Positions 8,434-16,663 of a DNA stretch of 64,000 nucleotides are shown piece by piece. Within the stretch, counting starts at the first letter, position 1, and each line of letters opens with the position of its first letter. The translations under genes were made by a program, and so were the position numbers. Below the pieces are notes generated by a model that had not been told where the DNA came from, did not search any database, and saw nothing but the letters and a program-made list of their open reading frames with translations. The stretch covers positions 1,674,001 to 1,738,000 of the forward strand of contig NZ_CP108025.1 of assembly GCF_041435095.1 (NCBI RefSeq), in the 5' to 3' direction. Source of the stretch: Kitasatospora sp. NBC_00315 (GTDB taxonomy: Bacteria > Actinomycetota > Actinomycetes > Streptomycetales > Streptomycetaceae).

Positions 8434-9253
8434 CAGTTTCCCACCCCTACGAGGCGCCAGGGCCGTGAGGCGAAGACTATCCGTGACAGACGGCCTTCGC
8501 GCAACCGTCCTGGTGTTCCGCCACCGTATCGCGCGAAGACAACTGACGCCTCACCAGGGGCCGCTGCCCCGGTCACGAACGCGCATCGATGGTGGTGCAC
8601 GACCTGTGTGCGGGACCGCCCGGCGGAGGCACCCGGCGCTCGGGCGGTGCGGTCCGCGCGGGGCGCGCGACCAGGGCGGATACCGGCGCGCGGGGATCGG
8701 ACGCCGGGGCCGGGACCGAAAGCCGGGGGGTTGCTGTGAGATCAGCTGTCAACAGCAGCCCCGTCCCCGAGGCTTCCGGGATGTTTCCGGTAATGACTTC
8801 GGAAAGTGAACACACCGGGGGGATTGACGGGAGCGAAACCTACAAGCAATATCTCTATCGGCAGGGCCGGTGAGAGATGCGCCACCCCTGCCGGTCGATT
8901 GGATTCGACAGGTGAAGGAACTTCCGACACCCGCATGGAGTCACTGTCCGGTCGCCTCGACGCTGCGGCGGCCAGACTCGGTGCGGTGTACGGATTGGCG
9001 GTCGGCCGCTGAGGGTCGGCCGGACCGCCACCAGGCCGCTGGTGCCGCCCTCGCACGGGCGCGGCACCAGCGGCCGCTTCTCGTTACGCCACCCGCCGCG
9101 CCCCCGGGTGTCCCCGTTCCGGTCGCCGAGCCCCGCCTGGGTACAGTAGGCGGGCCAGGTGGCCAGCGGCGGAACCCGCCCGCACCTCCCCCCAGTAACC
9201 CCGGGACCGGGCCGAGCGCCGGGCCCCTCTCGTGGAGCGCGGAGCCAACGAGC
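8434..9253. other. 820-bp intergenic region without a convincing gene
   Basis: Several short frames exist, but none has a good ribosome binding site and typical codon use. The part around 8760-8960 is clearly less GC-rich than its surroundings. It includes TTGACG at 8824-8829 followed at 17-nt spacing by CAATAT, a possible promoter reading towards the glycosyltransferase. A small RNA or a short peptide (for example the frame 8806-9012) cannot be excluded. Confidence 0.4.
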
Positions 9254-11461
9254 GTGACAGTCCTCCTCAGCATCGTGTTGCCGGTCCACGGCGTGGAGCG
9301 CTTCCTCGCGCGCTGCCTCGACTCGATCCTCGGCGGCCCGGACGACGGCCGGTTCGAACTGATCGCGGTCGACGACCGCTCCCCCGACCGCTGCGGCGAG
9401 ATCCTGGACGGGTACGCGGCCGCCGACCACCGGCTACGCGTGCTGCACCTGGCCGAGAACCAGGGCCTCGGCGGCGCCCGGGAGGCCGGCCTGGCGCAGG
9501 CCCGCGGCACGTACGTCTGGTTCGTCGACAGCGACGACTGGCTGCCCGAGGGCTCGCTGGACGCGATCACCGCCGAACTGGAGCGGGAACTCGCCCGCGA
9601 GGGCGCGCCGGGCACGGCGGACGCACCGGCCGACATCCTGCTGACCGGCTTCACCCACGTCTACCCGGACGACTCGACCGAGCCCAACCCCTGGCGGCAC
9701 GTCCTGACCGGCTCCCCGCTCGTCGAGGGCGGCACTCTGCGCGAGTACCCGGCGCTCTTCAGGACGGTGATGTCGGTCTGGAACAAGGTCTTCCGCCGGG
9801 AGTTCCTGCTCGGCCTCGGCGTCTCCTTCGGACGCGGCTTCTACGAGGACATCTCGGTCACCTACCCCGCGCTGCTGGCCGCCGGGCGGATCCGCTACCT
9901 CGACCGCTCCTGCTACAACTACCGCCGGGGCCGGCCGGGCGCGATCACCAGCACCGCCTCCCCCAAGCACGCGGACGCCTTCGCCCAGTACGACGCGATC
10001 TTCGCCGCGCTGGACCGGCAGGGCGTGGAGGGCTCGCTGCGCACCCTGGTGTTCGAGCGCACCGTCAAGCAGGCGCTGACCGTGTACGACAGCCCCGGGC
10101 TCGTGCCGGTGGCCCTGCGCAAGGACTTCTTCCGGCGGATCGGCGTCCACTTCGCCCGCCACCGGCCGGCCGGCTACCACTTCCCCGGCGGCGTCGACGG
10201 CCTGCGCTACCGCCTGGCCGCCCGCGGCTCCCGGCTCGCGTACGAGGAGCTGCGCCGCACCGGGCGGCTTCCGCGCGACCTGAAGCGCGGCGCCCGCGCG
10301 GTGGCACCGGCGGTGCGGCGCGGTGTGCGCAGCGGCGCCCGCTTCACGGCCTACAACGCCTTCCGCCGACTGCCGCTGGACGAGCACCTGGCGGTGTACG
10401 CCGCCTACTGGCACCGGGGCTACGCCTGCAACCCGGCCGCGATCTACGAGAAGGCCCGCGAGCTCGCGCCGCGGATCCGGGGCGTGTGGGCGGTGGAGAC
10501 CGGCGAGCAGGCGGCCGGACTGCCCGCCGGGGTGCCGTACGTGATCGTCAACACGCCCGGGTACCTGAAGGCGATGGCGACCGCCAAGTACTTCGTCAAC
10601 AACGTCAACTTCCCGCGCACGATGGTCAAGCGCTCCGGCACGGTGCACGTGCAGACCCAGCACGGCACGCCGCTGAAGATGATGGGCATGGATCTGCGGG
10701 ACCACCCGGTGGCCGCCCGGGGGATGGACTTCGACCGGCTGCTGGAGGCCGTCGGGCGGTGGGACTACCTGGTCTCGCCCAACCCGCACACCAGCGAGCA
10801 CTTCGCCCGGGCCTACCCCGGGCACTACGAGATGCTCGACACCGGCTACCCGCGCAACGACCGGCTGGCGGCCGCCACGCCCGCCGAGGTGGCCGCGATG
10901 CGCGCCCGCCTGGGGCTGCCCGAGGGGCGTACGGCCGTGCTGTACGCCCCCACCCACCGGGACGGCGGGGACGGCGCCTTCGTCCCGCTGCTGGACGTCC
11001 CCGAGCTGGCCCGGAAGCTGGGCCCCGGCTTCACCCTGCTGGTGCGGGCGCACTACTTCCACGCCGGTGTGATGCCCCACCTGACGGCCGAGGCCGGGGC
11101 GGCGGCGGTGGTGGACGTCTCCGACCACCCGGCCGTGGAGGACCTCTGCCTCGCGGCGGACGTCCTGGTCACCGACTACTCGTCGATGATGTTCGACTAC
11201 GCCGTGCTGGACCGCCCGATCGTCGTCTTCGCACCGGACTGGGAGGAGTACCGGCGCGACCGGGGCGTGTACTTCGACCTGTTCGCCGAGCCGCCCGGCG
11301 CGGTGACGGTGGACGCCGACGCACTGGCCGGGGCCCTGCTGGCGGGCGACACCGAGTCGGCCGCCCGCGCGAAGTTCCGCGAGCGGTTCTGCCCCTGGGA
11401 CGACGGCGGCGCGGCCGAGCGGGTGGTACGCCGGGTGTTCCCGGTCGACCCGACCGGCTGA
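9254..11461 (+). CDS. GT2 glycosyltransferase / CDP-glycerol glycerophosphotransferase fusion
   Basis: A 735-aa two-domain enzyme for teichoic-acid-like wall polymers. The N-terminal ~230 residues are a GT-A family 2 domain (LLSIVLPVHGVERFLARC; DDRSPD; FVDSDDWLPEG with the nucleotide-sugar-binding Asp pair). The C-terminal half is a TagF-type glycerophosphotransferase (HVQTQHGTPLKMMG, VLYAPTHRDGG, TDYSSMMFDYAVLDRPIVVF). A basic linker near residues 310-370 could contact membrane lipid. I start at the GTG at 9254 (MTVLLSIV), with GGAG 9 nt upstream; the frame remains open upstream but is not conserved-looking. A strong hairpin follows the stop. It appears monocistronic. Confidence 0.88.
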   Translation: MTVLLSIVLPVHGVERFLARCLDSILGGPDDGRFELIAVDDRSPDRCGEILDGYAAADHRLRVLHLAENQGLGGAREAGLAQARGTYVWFVDSDDWLPEGSLDAITAELERELAREGAPGTADAPADILLTGFTHVYPDDSTEPNPWRHVLTGSPLVEGGTLREYPALFRTVMSVWNKVFRREFLLGLGVSFGRGFYEDISVTYPALLAAGRIRYLDRSCYNYRRGRPGAITSTASPKHADAFAQYDAIFAALDRQGVEGSLRTLVFERTVKQALTVYDSPGLVPVALRKDFFRRIGVHFARHRPAGYHFPGGVDGLRYRLAARGSRLAYEELRRTGRLPRDLKRGARAVAPAVRRGVRSGARFTAYNAFRRLPLDEHLAVYAAYWHRGYACNPAAIYEKARELAPRIRGVWAVETGEQAAGLPAGVPYVIVNTPGYLKAMATAKYFVNNVNFPRTMVKRSGTVHVQTQHGTPLKMMGMDLRDHPVAARGMDFDRLLEAVGRWDYLVSPNPHTSEHFARAYPGHYEMLDTGYPRNDRLAAATPAEVAAMRARLGLPEGRTAVLYAPTHRDGGDGAFVPLLDVPELARKLGPGFTLLVRAHYFHAGVMPHLTAEAGAAAVVDVSDHPAVEDLCLAADVLVTDYSSMMFDYAVLDRPIVVFAPDWEEYRRDRGVYFDLFAEPPGAVTVDADALAGALLAGDTESAARAKFRERFCPWDDGGAAERVVRRVFPVDPTG

Positions 11462-11477
11462 GACCCGCCGCAACGAA

Positions 11478-11514
11478 GCGGGGGCCGGCCCGGGTGTCCG
11501 GTGCCGGCCCCCGC
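11478..11514. terminator. 12-bp stem hairpin between convergent genes
   Basis: GCGGGGGCCGGC (11478-11489) pairs perfectly with GCCGGCCCCCGC (11503-11514) across a 13-nt loop. It sits between the stops of the transferase (+) and the EF-hand gene (-), so it can act as a bidirectional terminator. Confidence 0.75.
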
Positions 11515-11525
11515 GCCACGCGGGC

Positions 11526-11738
11526 TCAGCGGTTGCGCGAGGCCCAGAACTCCTCGAAGGAGAGCAGGCCGTCGCCGTTGCCGTCGGACGCCTTGATCAC
11601 GGACTCGGCGACCGCGACCGAGACGTGCGGGTCGCCGAGCTCGGCCATGACCCGGGAGTACTCGGCGGCGGAGATCATGCCGTCACCGTTGATGTCGAAC
11701 CGCTCGAAGGCCTGACGGGCCGCCTCGATGTCTGCCAT
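11526..11738 (-). CDS. two-EF-hand calcium-binding protein (CabB-like)
   Basis: A 70-aa acidic calmodulin-like protein with two complete EF-hand loops: D15-x-N17-x-D19-x-M21...E26 (DINGDGMISAAE) and D52-x-N54-x-D56-x-L58...E63 (DGNGDGLLSFEE). All calcium-coordinating positions are present. It matches the short streptomycete calcium-binding proteins in length and layout. The ATG at 11738 follows GGAGGGG at 9-nt spacing, which decides the start over longer in-frame options. It is monocistronic and divergent from plsC. Confidence 0.92.
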   Translation of the reverse strand: MADIEAARQAFERFDINGDGMISAAEYSRVMAELGDPHVSVAVAESVIKASDGNGDGLLSFEEFWASRNR

Positions 11739-12000
11739 GGGATATGTCCCCTCCTGTACGTGTTGCTGACTGGCGTACAGTACCGGCCCCGCTCGGCCGG
11801 AGGTCCCGGCCCCCTGGTCCGGACGGGTGTTCGTACGCCACGGATCCCTGTGCGGCGCGACAGGCCGGTCGTGGACGGGAGTGGACGGCCGCCGGGGTGC
11901 ATGTCGTACCCTGCGATCTGATCTCGGCCCGCCGACGAGCCGATCCACGCACACTCAGGCCCGGGTGCAGACGGCCCGGACGTTCGTCCAGGGAGGGACC

Positions 12001-12669
12001 ATGATCAACATCCTCACCAAGCTGGTGCTGAAACCCCTCGCCCGCGCGGTCTACCGGCCCGTGATCGAGGGGCTGGAGAACGTCCCGCGCAAGGGCGGGG
12101 TGATCCTCGCCAGCAACCACCTCTCGTTCATCGACAGCGTGGTGATCCCGCTGACGGCGCCGCGCCGGGTGCACTTCCTCGCCAAGGCCGAGTACTTCAC
12201 CGGGACCGGGATCAAGGGCGCGCTCTCCCGGGGCTTCTTCGAGGCGATCGGCGCCGTCGCGGTGGAGCGCGGCACCTACCGCTCCGCGCAGGCCTCGCTG
12301 GAGTCCGCGCTGGCCATCCTGGAGGACGACAAGGCCTTCGGCATCTACCCGGAGGGCACCCGTTCGCTGGACGGCCGGCTGTACCGGGGCAAGACCGGTG
12401 TCGCCTGGCTCGCCCTGACCGCAGGGGTGCCCGTGGTGCCGGTGGCCCTGGAGGGCCCGGAGCAGATCCTGCCGGTCGGCCGGCGCATCCCCCGCGTCCG
12501 CCGGGTGACCGTCCGGTTCGGGGCTCCGCTGGAGTTCACCGAGCTGCACGGCCAGGCCCGTTCGGCCAAGGCCCGCCGGCACGTCACCGACGAGGTGATG
12601 CGGGCGATCCAGGAGCTCTCCGGCCAGGAGCTCGCGGAGACCTACAACGAGCTCCCCAAGGCCGCCTGA
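12001..12669 (+). CDS. 1-acylglycerol-3-phosphate O-acyltransferase (PlsC family)
   Basis: A 222-aa membrane-associated acyltransferase for phosphatidic acid synthesis or a related lipid acylation. The catalytic H-x4-D motif is in SNHLSFIDS. The substrate-binding motif YPEGTRSLDG follows about 80 residues later, then a VPVVPVAL block. The ATG at 12001 (MINILTKLVLKPLARAVY) is preceded by GGGAGGGACC, an excellent ribosome binding site. It stands alone. The exact acyl acceptor cannot be read from the sequence. Confidence 0.9.
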   Translation: MINILTKLVLKPLARAVYRPVIEGLENVPRKGGVILASNHLSFIDSVVIPLTAPRRVHFLAKAEYFTGTGIKGALSRGFFEAIGAVAVERGTYRSAQASLESALAILEDDKAFGIYPEGTRSLDGRLYRGKTGVAWLALTAGVPVVPVALEGPEQILPVGRRIPRVRRVTVRFGAPLEFTELHGQARSAKARRHVTDEVMRAIQELSGQELAETYNELPKAA

Positions 12670-12720
12670 GCCGACCGGGGGCGTCGGGCCGACGCCGCCC
12701 GCGGCGGCGGCCGGGAGCCC

Positions 12721-12768
12721 GGCAGGCGGCCTCGACGGACGGGCGCGGCAGGCGGCCTCGACGGACGG
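12721..12768. repeat. 22-bp direct repeat, 26-bp period
   Basis: The 22-nt sequence starting GGCAGGCGGCCTCGACGG occurs at 12721-12742 and again at 12747-12768. It lies in the gap between plsC and the ABC exporter gene, both of which end here. The 26-bp period equals that of the repeat at 14814-14862. Confidence 0.6.
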
Positions 12769-12782
12769 CCGGCCGCGGGCCG

Positions 12783-14606
12783 TCAGGCCGGTACGTCCAC
12801 CGGCACGTCGGCCGGTGCCTCCCGTCGCAGCAGCGCGGCGTACCGTCCGCCCGCCCGGACCAGGTCCTCGTGCGTACCCAGCTCGACGATCTCCCCCCGG
12901 TCGAGCACCACGATCTGGTCGGCCGAGCGGACGGTCGAGAGGCGGTGCGCGACGGTGATGGTGGTGCGGCCGGCCGCCAGCGCGTCGATGGCCTGCTGGA
13001 CGGCCCGCTCGGTCCGGTTGTCCAGCGCGCTGGTGGCCTCGTCCAGGATCAGCACCGGCGGGTTGCGCAGGATCGTCCGGGCGAGCGCGAGGCGCTGCTG
13101 CTCCCCTCCCGAGAAGCGGTGGCCGCGCTCGCCGACGAGCGTGTCGTAGCCGTCCGGCAGGGCGGCGATCATGTGGTGGATCTGCGCGGCCGAGGCCGCC
13201 GCGACCAGCTCCTCGTCGGTGGCCTCCGGCTTGGCGAACCGCAGGTTGTCGGCGACCGAGGCGTGGAACAGGTACGTCTCCTGGGAGACCACCCCGACGG
13301 CCCGCGAGAGGCTGTCGAAGGAGAGCTCGCGCACGTCCGTGCCGTCGATGGTGACCCGGCCGGCCGTCACGTCGTACAGCCTCGGCACGAGGTAGCCGAG
13401 CGTGGTCTTCCCCGAGCCGGTCTCCCCGACCACGGCCAGCGAGCCCCCGGCCGGCACCGTCAGGCCGATCCCCGCCAGGGTGGGCCGCTCCTGCTCCGGG
13501 TCGTAGCGGAAGCCGACGCCCTCGAAGCGCACCTCGCCCCGGATCCGCTCCAGGTGGACGGGCTCGGCCGGCTCGGCGATCTCCACCGGCAGGTCCAGGT
13601 ACTCGAAGATGCGCTGGAACAGCGCCAGCGAGCTCTGCACCTGCACCCCGGTGGAGAGCAGGCTGACGGTCGGACGGAACAGCCCCTGCTGGAGCGAGAC
13701 GAAGGCGACCAGGGTCCCGATCGAGACGATCGGCGAACCCCCGGCGGCGGCCAGCCCGGCCGCCCAGTAGATCACCGCCGGCATCGCGGCCATCACGATC
13801 TGGATGGTGTTCATCCGCCAGCGCCCGGCCATGCTGGAGCGGATCTCCAGGTCGGCGAGGCGGTCGGACTGCTCGGTGAACTCGCCGGAGAGCGAGGCGG
13901 AGCGGCCCATCGTGCGGCCGAGCAGGATCCCGCTGACCGAGAGCGACTCCTGGACGGCCGAGGACATCAGCGCCAGCTGCTTCTGCCGCTCGGTGGTGAT
14001 CTTCTTGCGCTCGCCGCCGACCCGGCGGCTGATCCAGACGAAGAGCGGGAGCAGCAGCAGCGAGACCAGCGTCAGCCGCCAGTCCAGGGCGGCCATCGCG
14101 ACCACCGAGGCGATCACGCTGGTGAAGTTGGAGACCAGCGAGGTGGCGGTGGACGTCACGGTGGACTGCATGCCGCCGATGTCGTTGGCGATCCGGGACT
14201 GCACCTCCCCCGTCCTGGTGCGGGTGAAGAAGGCCAGGGACATCCGCTGGAGGTGCGTGTAGACGCCGGTCCGCAGGTCGTGCATCACCCGCTGTCCGAC
14301 GGTGGTGGAGATCAGGGTCTGCAGCACGTTGAAGATGCTGTTGACCACGGCCGTCGCGATCATGCCGAGCACCAGCAGGCTGAGCAGCCCCGTCCGGCCC
14401 TGCGGTATCGCGGTGTCCAGGACGGCCCGGAGCAGGAACGGCGACACCACCGAGACCACCGCCGAGGCGGCCACCAGCAGCCCGACCACGCCGAGCCGGC
14501 CCGCGTACGGGCGGAAGAGCGCCAGGATGCGGCGCAGCTGCCTGGGCGGCGGCGGCTCGCCCTCGACGGGGGCGGGCGGGGTCCAGGTGGTGGTGTCGGG
14601 CCTCAA
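12783..14606 (-). CDS. ABC exporter, fused permease-ATPase half-transporter
   Basis: A 607-aa type IV ABC exporter of MsbA/LmrA type. Six transmembrane segments span residues ~40-310 (for example LGVVGLLVAASAVVSVV), followed by an ATPase domain with Walker A GETGSGKTT, signature FSGGEQQRLALARTIL, Walker B PVLILDEATSALD and H-loop VAHRLSTV. No ATG fits. The TTG at 14606 (MRPDTTTWTPP) has GGAGGA six nt upstream and is the best start. An ORF in another frame beginning at 14661 is a shadow, not a frameshift. A 13-bp dyad of MarR type lies ~75 bp upstream, suggesting ligand-controlled drug export; no regulator gene is adjacent. Confidence 0.9.
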   Translation of the reverse strand: MRPDTTTWTPPAPVEGEPPPPRQLRRILALFRPYAGRLGVVGLLVAASAVVSVVSPFLLRAVLDTAIPQGRTGLLSLLVLGMIATAVVNSIFNVLQTLISTTVGQRVMHDLRTGVYTHLQRMSLAFFTRTRTGEVQSRIANDIGGMQSTVTSTATSLVSNFTSVIASVVAMAALDWRLTLVSLLLLPLFVWISRRVGGERKKITTERQKQLALMSSAVQESLSVSGILLGRTMGRSASLSGEFTEQSDRLADLEIRSSMAGRWRMNTIQIVMAAMPAVIYWAAGLAAAGGSPIVSIGTLVAFVSLQQGLFRPTVSLLSTGVQVQSSLALFQRIFEYLDLPVEIAEPAEPVHLERIRGEVRFEGVGFRYDPEQERPTLAGIGLTVPAGGSLAVVGETGSGKTTLGYLVPRLYDVTAGRVTIDGTDVRELSFDSLSRAVGVVSQETYLFHASVADNLRFAKPEATDEELVAAASAAQIHHMIAALPDGYDTLVGERGHRFSGGEQQRLALARTILRNPPVLILDEATSALDNRTERAVQQAIDALAAGRTTITVAHRLSTVRSADQIVVLDRGEIVELGTHEDLVRAGGRYAALLRREAPADVPVDVPA

Positions 14607-14679
14607 GGGCGGTCCTCCGGGTGGTGCGGGCGCGCCGGCGGCGCGGGTCGGCTGCCAGCATACAGAGAATGGCTCATAG

Positions 14680-14692
14680 TTAGCAAAGCTAA
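14680..14692. promoter_or_regulatory. MarR-like operator TTAGC-N3-GCTAA
   Basis: The dyad TTAGCAAAGCTAA sits in a strikingly AT-rich stretch (14661-14700) 74 bp upstream of the exporter TTG start. Its size and base composition suit a MarR-family dimer site overlapping the promoter. The regulator is not in the neighbourhood. Confidence 0.5.
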
Positions 14693-14800
14693 TAATGAGG
14701 TCGGATCTATTCCTTCCCCGCCCGGACGGCGGCCCGGGCCCGAGGCGGGCGGCGGGCCCGAGGCGGGCGGTGCCCGGCCACGCCCCGCCCCCGGCCTTCG

Positions 14801-14862
14801 GTCCTTGCCGTACGTCCTTGCCGTACGTCCGGGCCGTCAGTCCTTGCCGTACGTCCGGGCCG
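14801..14862. repeat. 26-bp reiteration of the SDR gene's 3' end
   Basis: GTCCTTGCCGTAC occurs at 14801, 14814 and 14840. The longer unit GTCCTTGCCGTACGTCCGGG...CCG occurs at 14814-14836 and 14840-14862. On the minus strand the inner copy encodes the last residues ARTYGKD before the stop at 14837-14839. The other copies lie directly after the stop, so a readthrough product would repeat ARTYGKD. Confidence 0.75.
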
Positions 14863-15610
14863 CCTTCGAGGACACCTTGCCCAGCTTGCCCGCGGGCAGC
14901 AGTCGGGCCAGCGCCACCGCGGCCTTGTAGCGCTTGCCCGGCACGGAGATCGAGCGGCCCCGGGCGAAGTCGCGCATCGCCTCGTTCACCACCCGCTCGG
15001 CGGACAGCCACCCCCAGGAGGGCACGTTCGAGGTGCCCATGCCGGCCCGCTGGTGGAACTCGGTGCGGGTGAACCCGGGGCAGAGCGCCATCAGCCGCAC
15101 CCCGGAGGGACCGAGGTCGCGGGCGACGCCCTGGGTGAAGCTCACCACCCACGCCTTGGACGCGCCGTACGTGCCGCGGGGCAGGAAGGCCGCCACCGAG
15201 GCGACGTTGACGATCCCGCCGCGTCCGCGCTCGCGCATACCCGGCAGAGCGGCCGAGGTCAGCCGCAGGACCGCCTCGACGTGCACCTTGAGCATGTCGA
15301 GCTCGCTCTGCAGAGGGATCGTCAGAAAGGCCCCCTTGTTGCCGAAGCCGGCGTTGTTGACCAGCAGGTCCACCGGCCGGCCGGCGTCCGACAGCCGCGT
15401 CTCGACCGCGGCGATGCCGGCCTCCGTCGAGAGGTCCGCGGTCAGCGGCTCCACGGCGACGCCGTACTCGGTGGAGAGCTTCTCGGCGGCCTCCGACAGC
15501 CGCTCGGTGTCCCTGGCGACCAGGACGAGGTCGTGGCCGGCGCGCGCGAGCCTACGGGCGAAGGTCGCGCCGATGCCGGCGGTGGCGCCGGTGATGAGGG
15601 CAGTGGTCAT
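14837..15610 (-). CDS. short-chain dehydrogenase/reductase
   Basis: A 257-aa classical SDR of the DltE/YqjQ type. It has the NAD(P) motif TGATAGIG (residues 7-14), NNAG in LLVNNAGFG, the catalytic Ser region IVNVASVAAF and the YxxxK motif in TYGASK. The last ~50 residues are Lys-rich (RYKAAVALARLLPAGKLGKV). The ATG at 15610 begins MTTALITGA. The terminal seven residues lie in a 26-bp direct repeat that continues downstream of the stop, so the C-terminus may be unstable. Substrate unknown; it appears monocistronic. Confidence 0.9.
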   Translation of the reverse strand: MTTALITGATAGIGATFARRLARAGHDLVLVARDTERLSEAAEKLSTEYGVAVEPLTADLSTEAGIAAVETRLSDAGRPVDLLVNNAGFGNKGAFLTIPLQSELDMLKVHVEAVLRLTSAALPGMRERGRGGIVNVASVAAFLPRGTYGASKAWVVSFTQGVARDLGPSGVRLMALCPGFTRTEFHQRAGMGTSNVPSWGWLSAERVVNEAMRDFARGRSISVPGKRYKAAVALARLLPAGKLGKVSSKAARTYGKD

Positions 15611-15757
15611 GGCCCGACCGTACCGATTCTCCCGCCGGAACACACCGACCCGAGGCACCTGCCGCCCCCCTGCCTCCCCGGGCGGGCGGACGGCACGCGG
15701 CGCCGCCGCCCGCTCTCCCACGGACGGACGGCGCCGCGGCCGCTTCGGCCCCGGCCG

Positions 15758-16663
15758 CTACTCGCCGGGCCCCGCCGACGTGGAGCGGGCCGCGGTGTCG
15801 GCCTCACCCCCGGCGCCGACCGCGCGCAGCCGGGTACCGGCCGTGGCCCTCAACTGCGGGGCGAGCTTGGCGATGTCCCGCGATCCGACCGCGGCGATCA
15901 GCCCCGGCAGCACCGAGCGCACCGGCTGCACGGCACGCAGCCAGGCCTGGGCGTAGACGTGCGCGGAGCGCCTGGCGATCCCGGCCACCAGCCGGTCGAC
16001 CGCCGGGTCCAGCGGATAGGTCTTGTTGGCCGGCCAGGGCAGGCGCGAGCGCATCTGCCGCAGCACCTCGTCCTGGTCGGCGCCGCGCACCATGTCGGTG
16101 TCGGTCCAACTCAGGTAACCGACACCAACCTTGACGCCCTGGTGGGCGACCTCCGCACGCAACGCGTGGGCGAACGACTCCACTCCGGCCTTGCTCGCGC
16201 AGTAGGCGCTCATCAGGGGCGCCGGGGTGAGCGCCGCCAGCGAGGCGATCTGCAGCAGGTAGCCGCCGCTCTCGGTGAGCGCGGGCAGGAACGCCCGGGC
16301 GGTGGCGACGCTGCCCAGCAGGTTGACCTCGATCACCCGGCTGAACGCCCGGTGGTCGCTGTCCAGCAGCGGGCCGCCGATGGCGATGCCGGCGTTGGCG
16401 ACCACCGCGTCGATCCGGCCGTAGCGGTCCTGGATGGCGCGGGCGGTGGCGGTCAGTGCCTCGACGTCGGTGACGTCGGCCTCCCAGGAGGAGGCGTCCG
16501 GCCCGCAGAGCGCGGCCGCGGACTTCAGCTCGGCGGGCTCCAGGCCGACCAGGGCCACCTTGGCCCCTCGCGCGGCGAGCTTGCGGGCCAGGGCGGCGCC
16601 GACGCCCCGGGCCGCTCCGGTGACGACGACGACCTGGGCGGACAGCGGCGGGGTGGCGCTCAT
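15758..16663 (-). CDS. short-chain dehydrogenase in BVMO operon
   Basis: A 301-aa SDR with the cofactor loop TGAARGVG, NAGIAIG, and a catalytic YCASK motif (SAYCASKAGV). The extended C-terminus beyond ~residue 240 (RRSAHVYAQAWLRAVQP) is typical of mycobacterial and streptomycete SDRs paired with flavin monooxygenases. Its ATG overlaps the stop of the upstream hydrolase (ATGA). It is the third gene of the monooxygenase-hydrolase-SDR operon. By analogy with the mycobacterial mymA operon it may oxidise or reduce a lipid alcohol or ketone; the substrate is not known. Confidence 0.88.
   Translation of the reverse strand: MSATPPLSAQVVVVTGAARGVGAALARKLAARGAKVALVGLEPAELKSAAALCGPDASSWEADVTDVEALTATARAIQDRYGRIDAVVANAGIAIGGPLLDSDHRAFSRVIEVNLLGSVATARAFLPALTESGGYLLQIASLAALTPAPLMSAYCASKAGVESFAHALRAEVAHQGVKVGVGYLSWTDTDMVRGADQDEVLRQMRSRLPWPANKTYPLDPAVDRLVAGIARRSAHVYAQAWLRAVQPVRSVLPGLIAAVGSRDIAKLAPQLRATAGTRLRAVGAGGEADTAARSTSAGPGE

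Noticed and set aside
8806..9012. Small plus-strand ORF (68 aa) in the gap before the glycosyltransferase
   Set aside because: No ribosome binding site and mixed codon use; retained only as a remark on the intergenic region.
11683..14661. 992-aa minus-strand frame partly overlapping the ABC exporter, suggesting a frameshift
   Set aside because: The exporter is intact in a single frame from TTG 14606 to 12783 with all motifs in order; the other frame only gives Arg/Pro-rich sequence.
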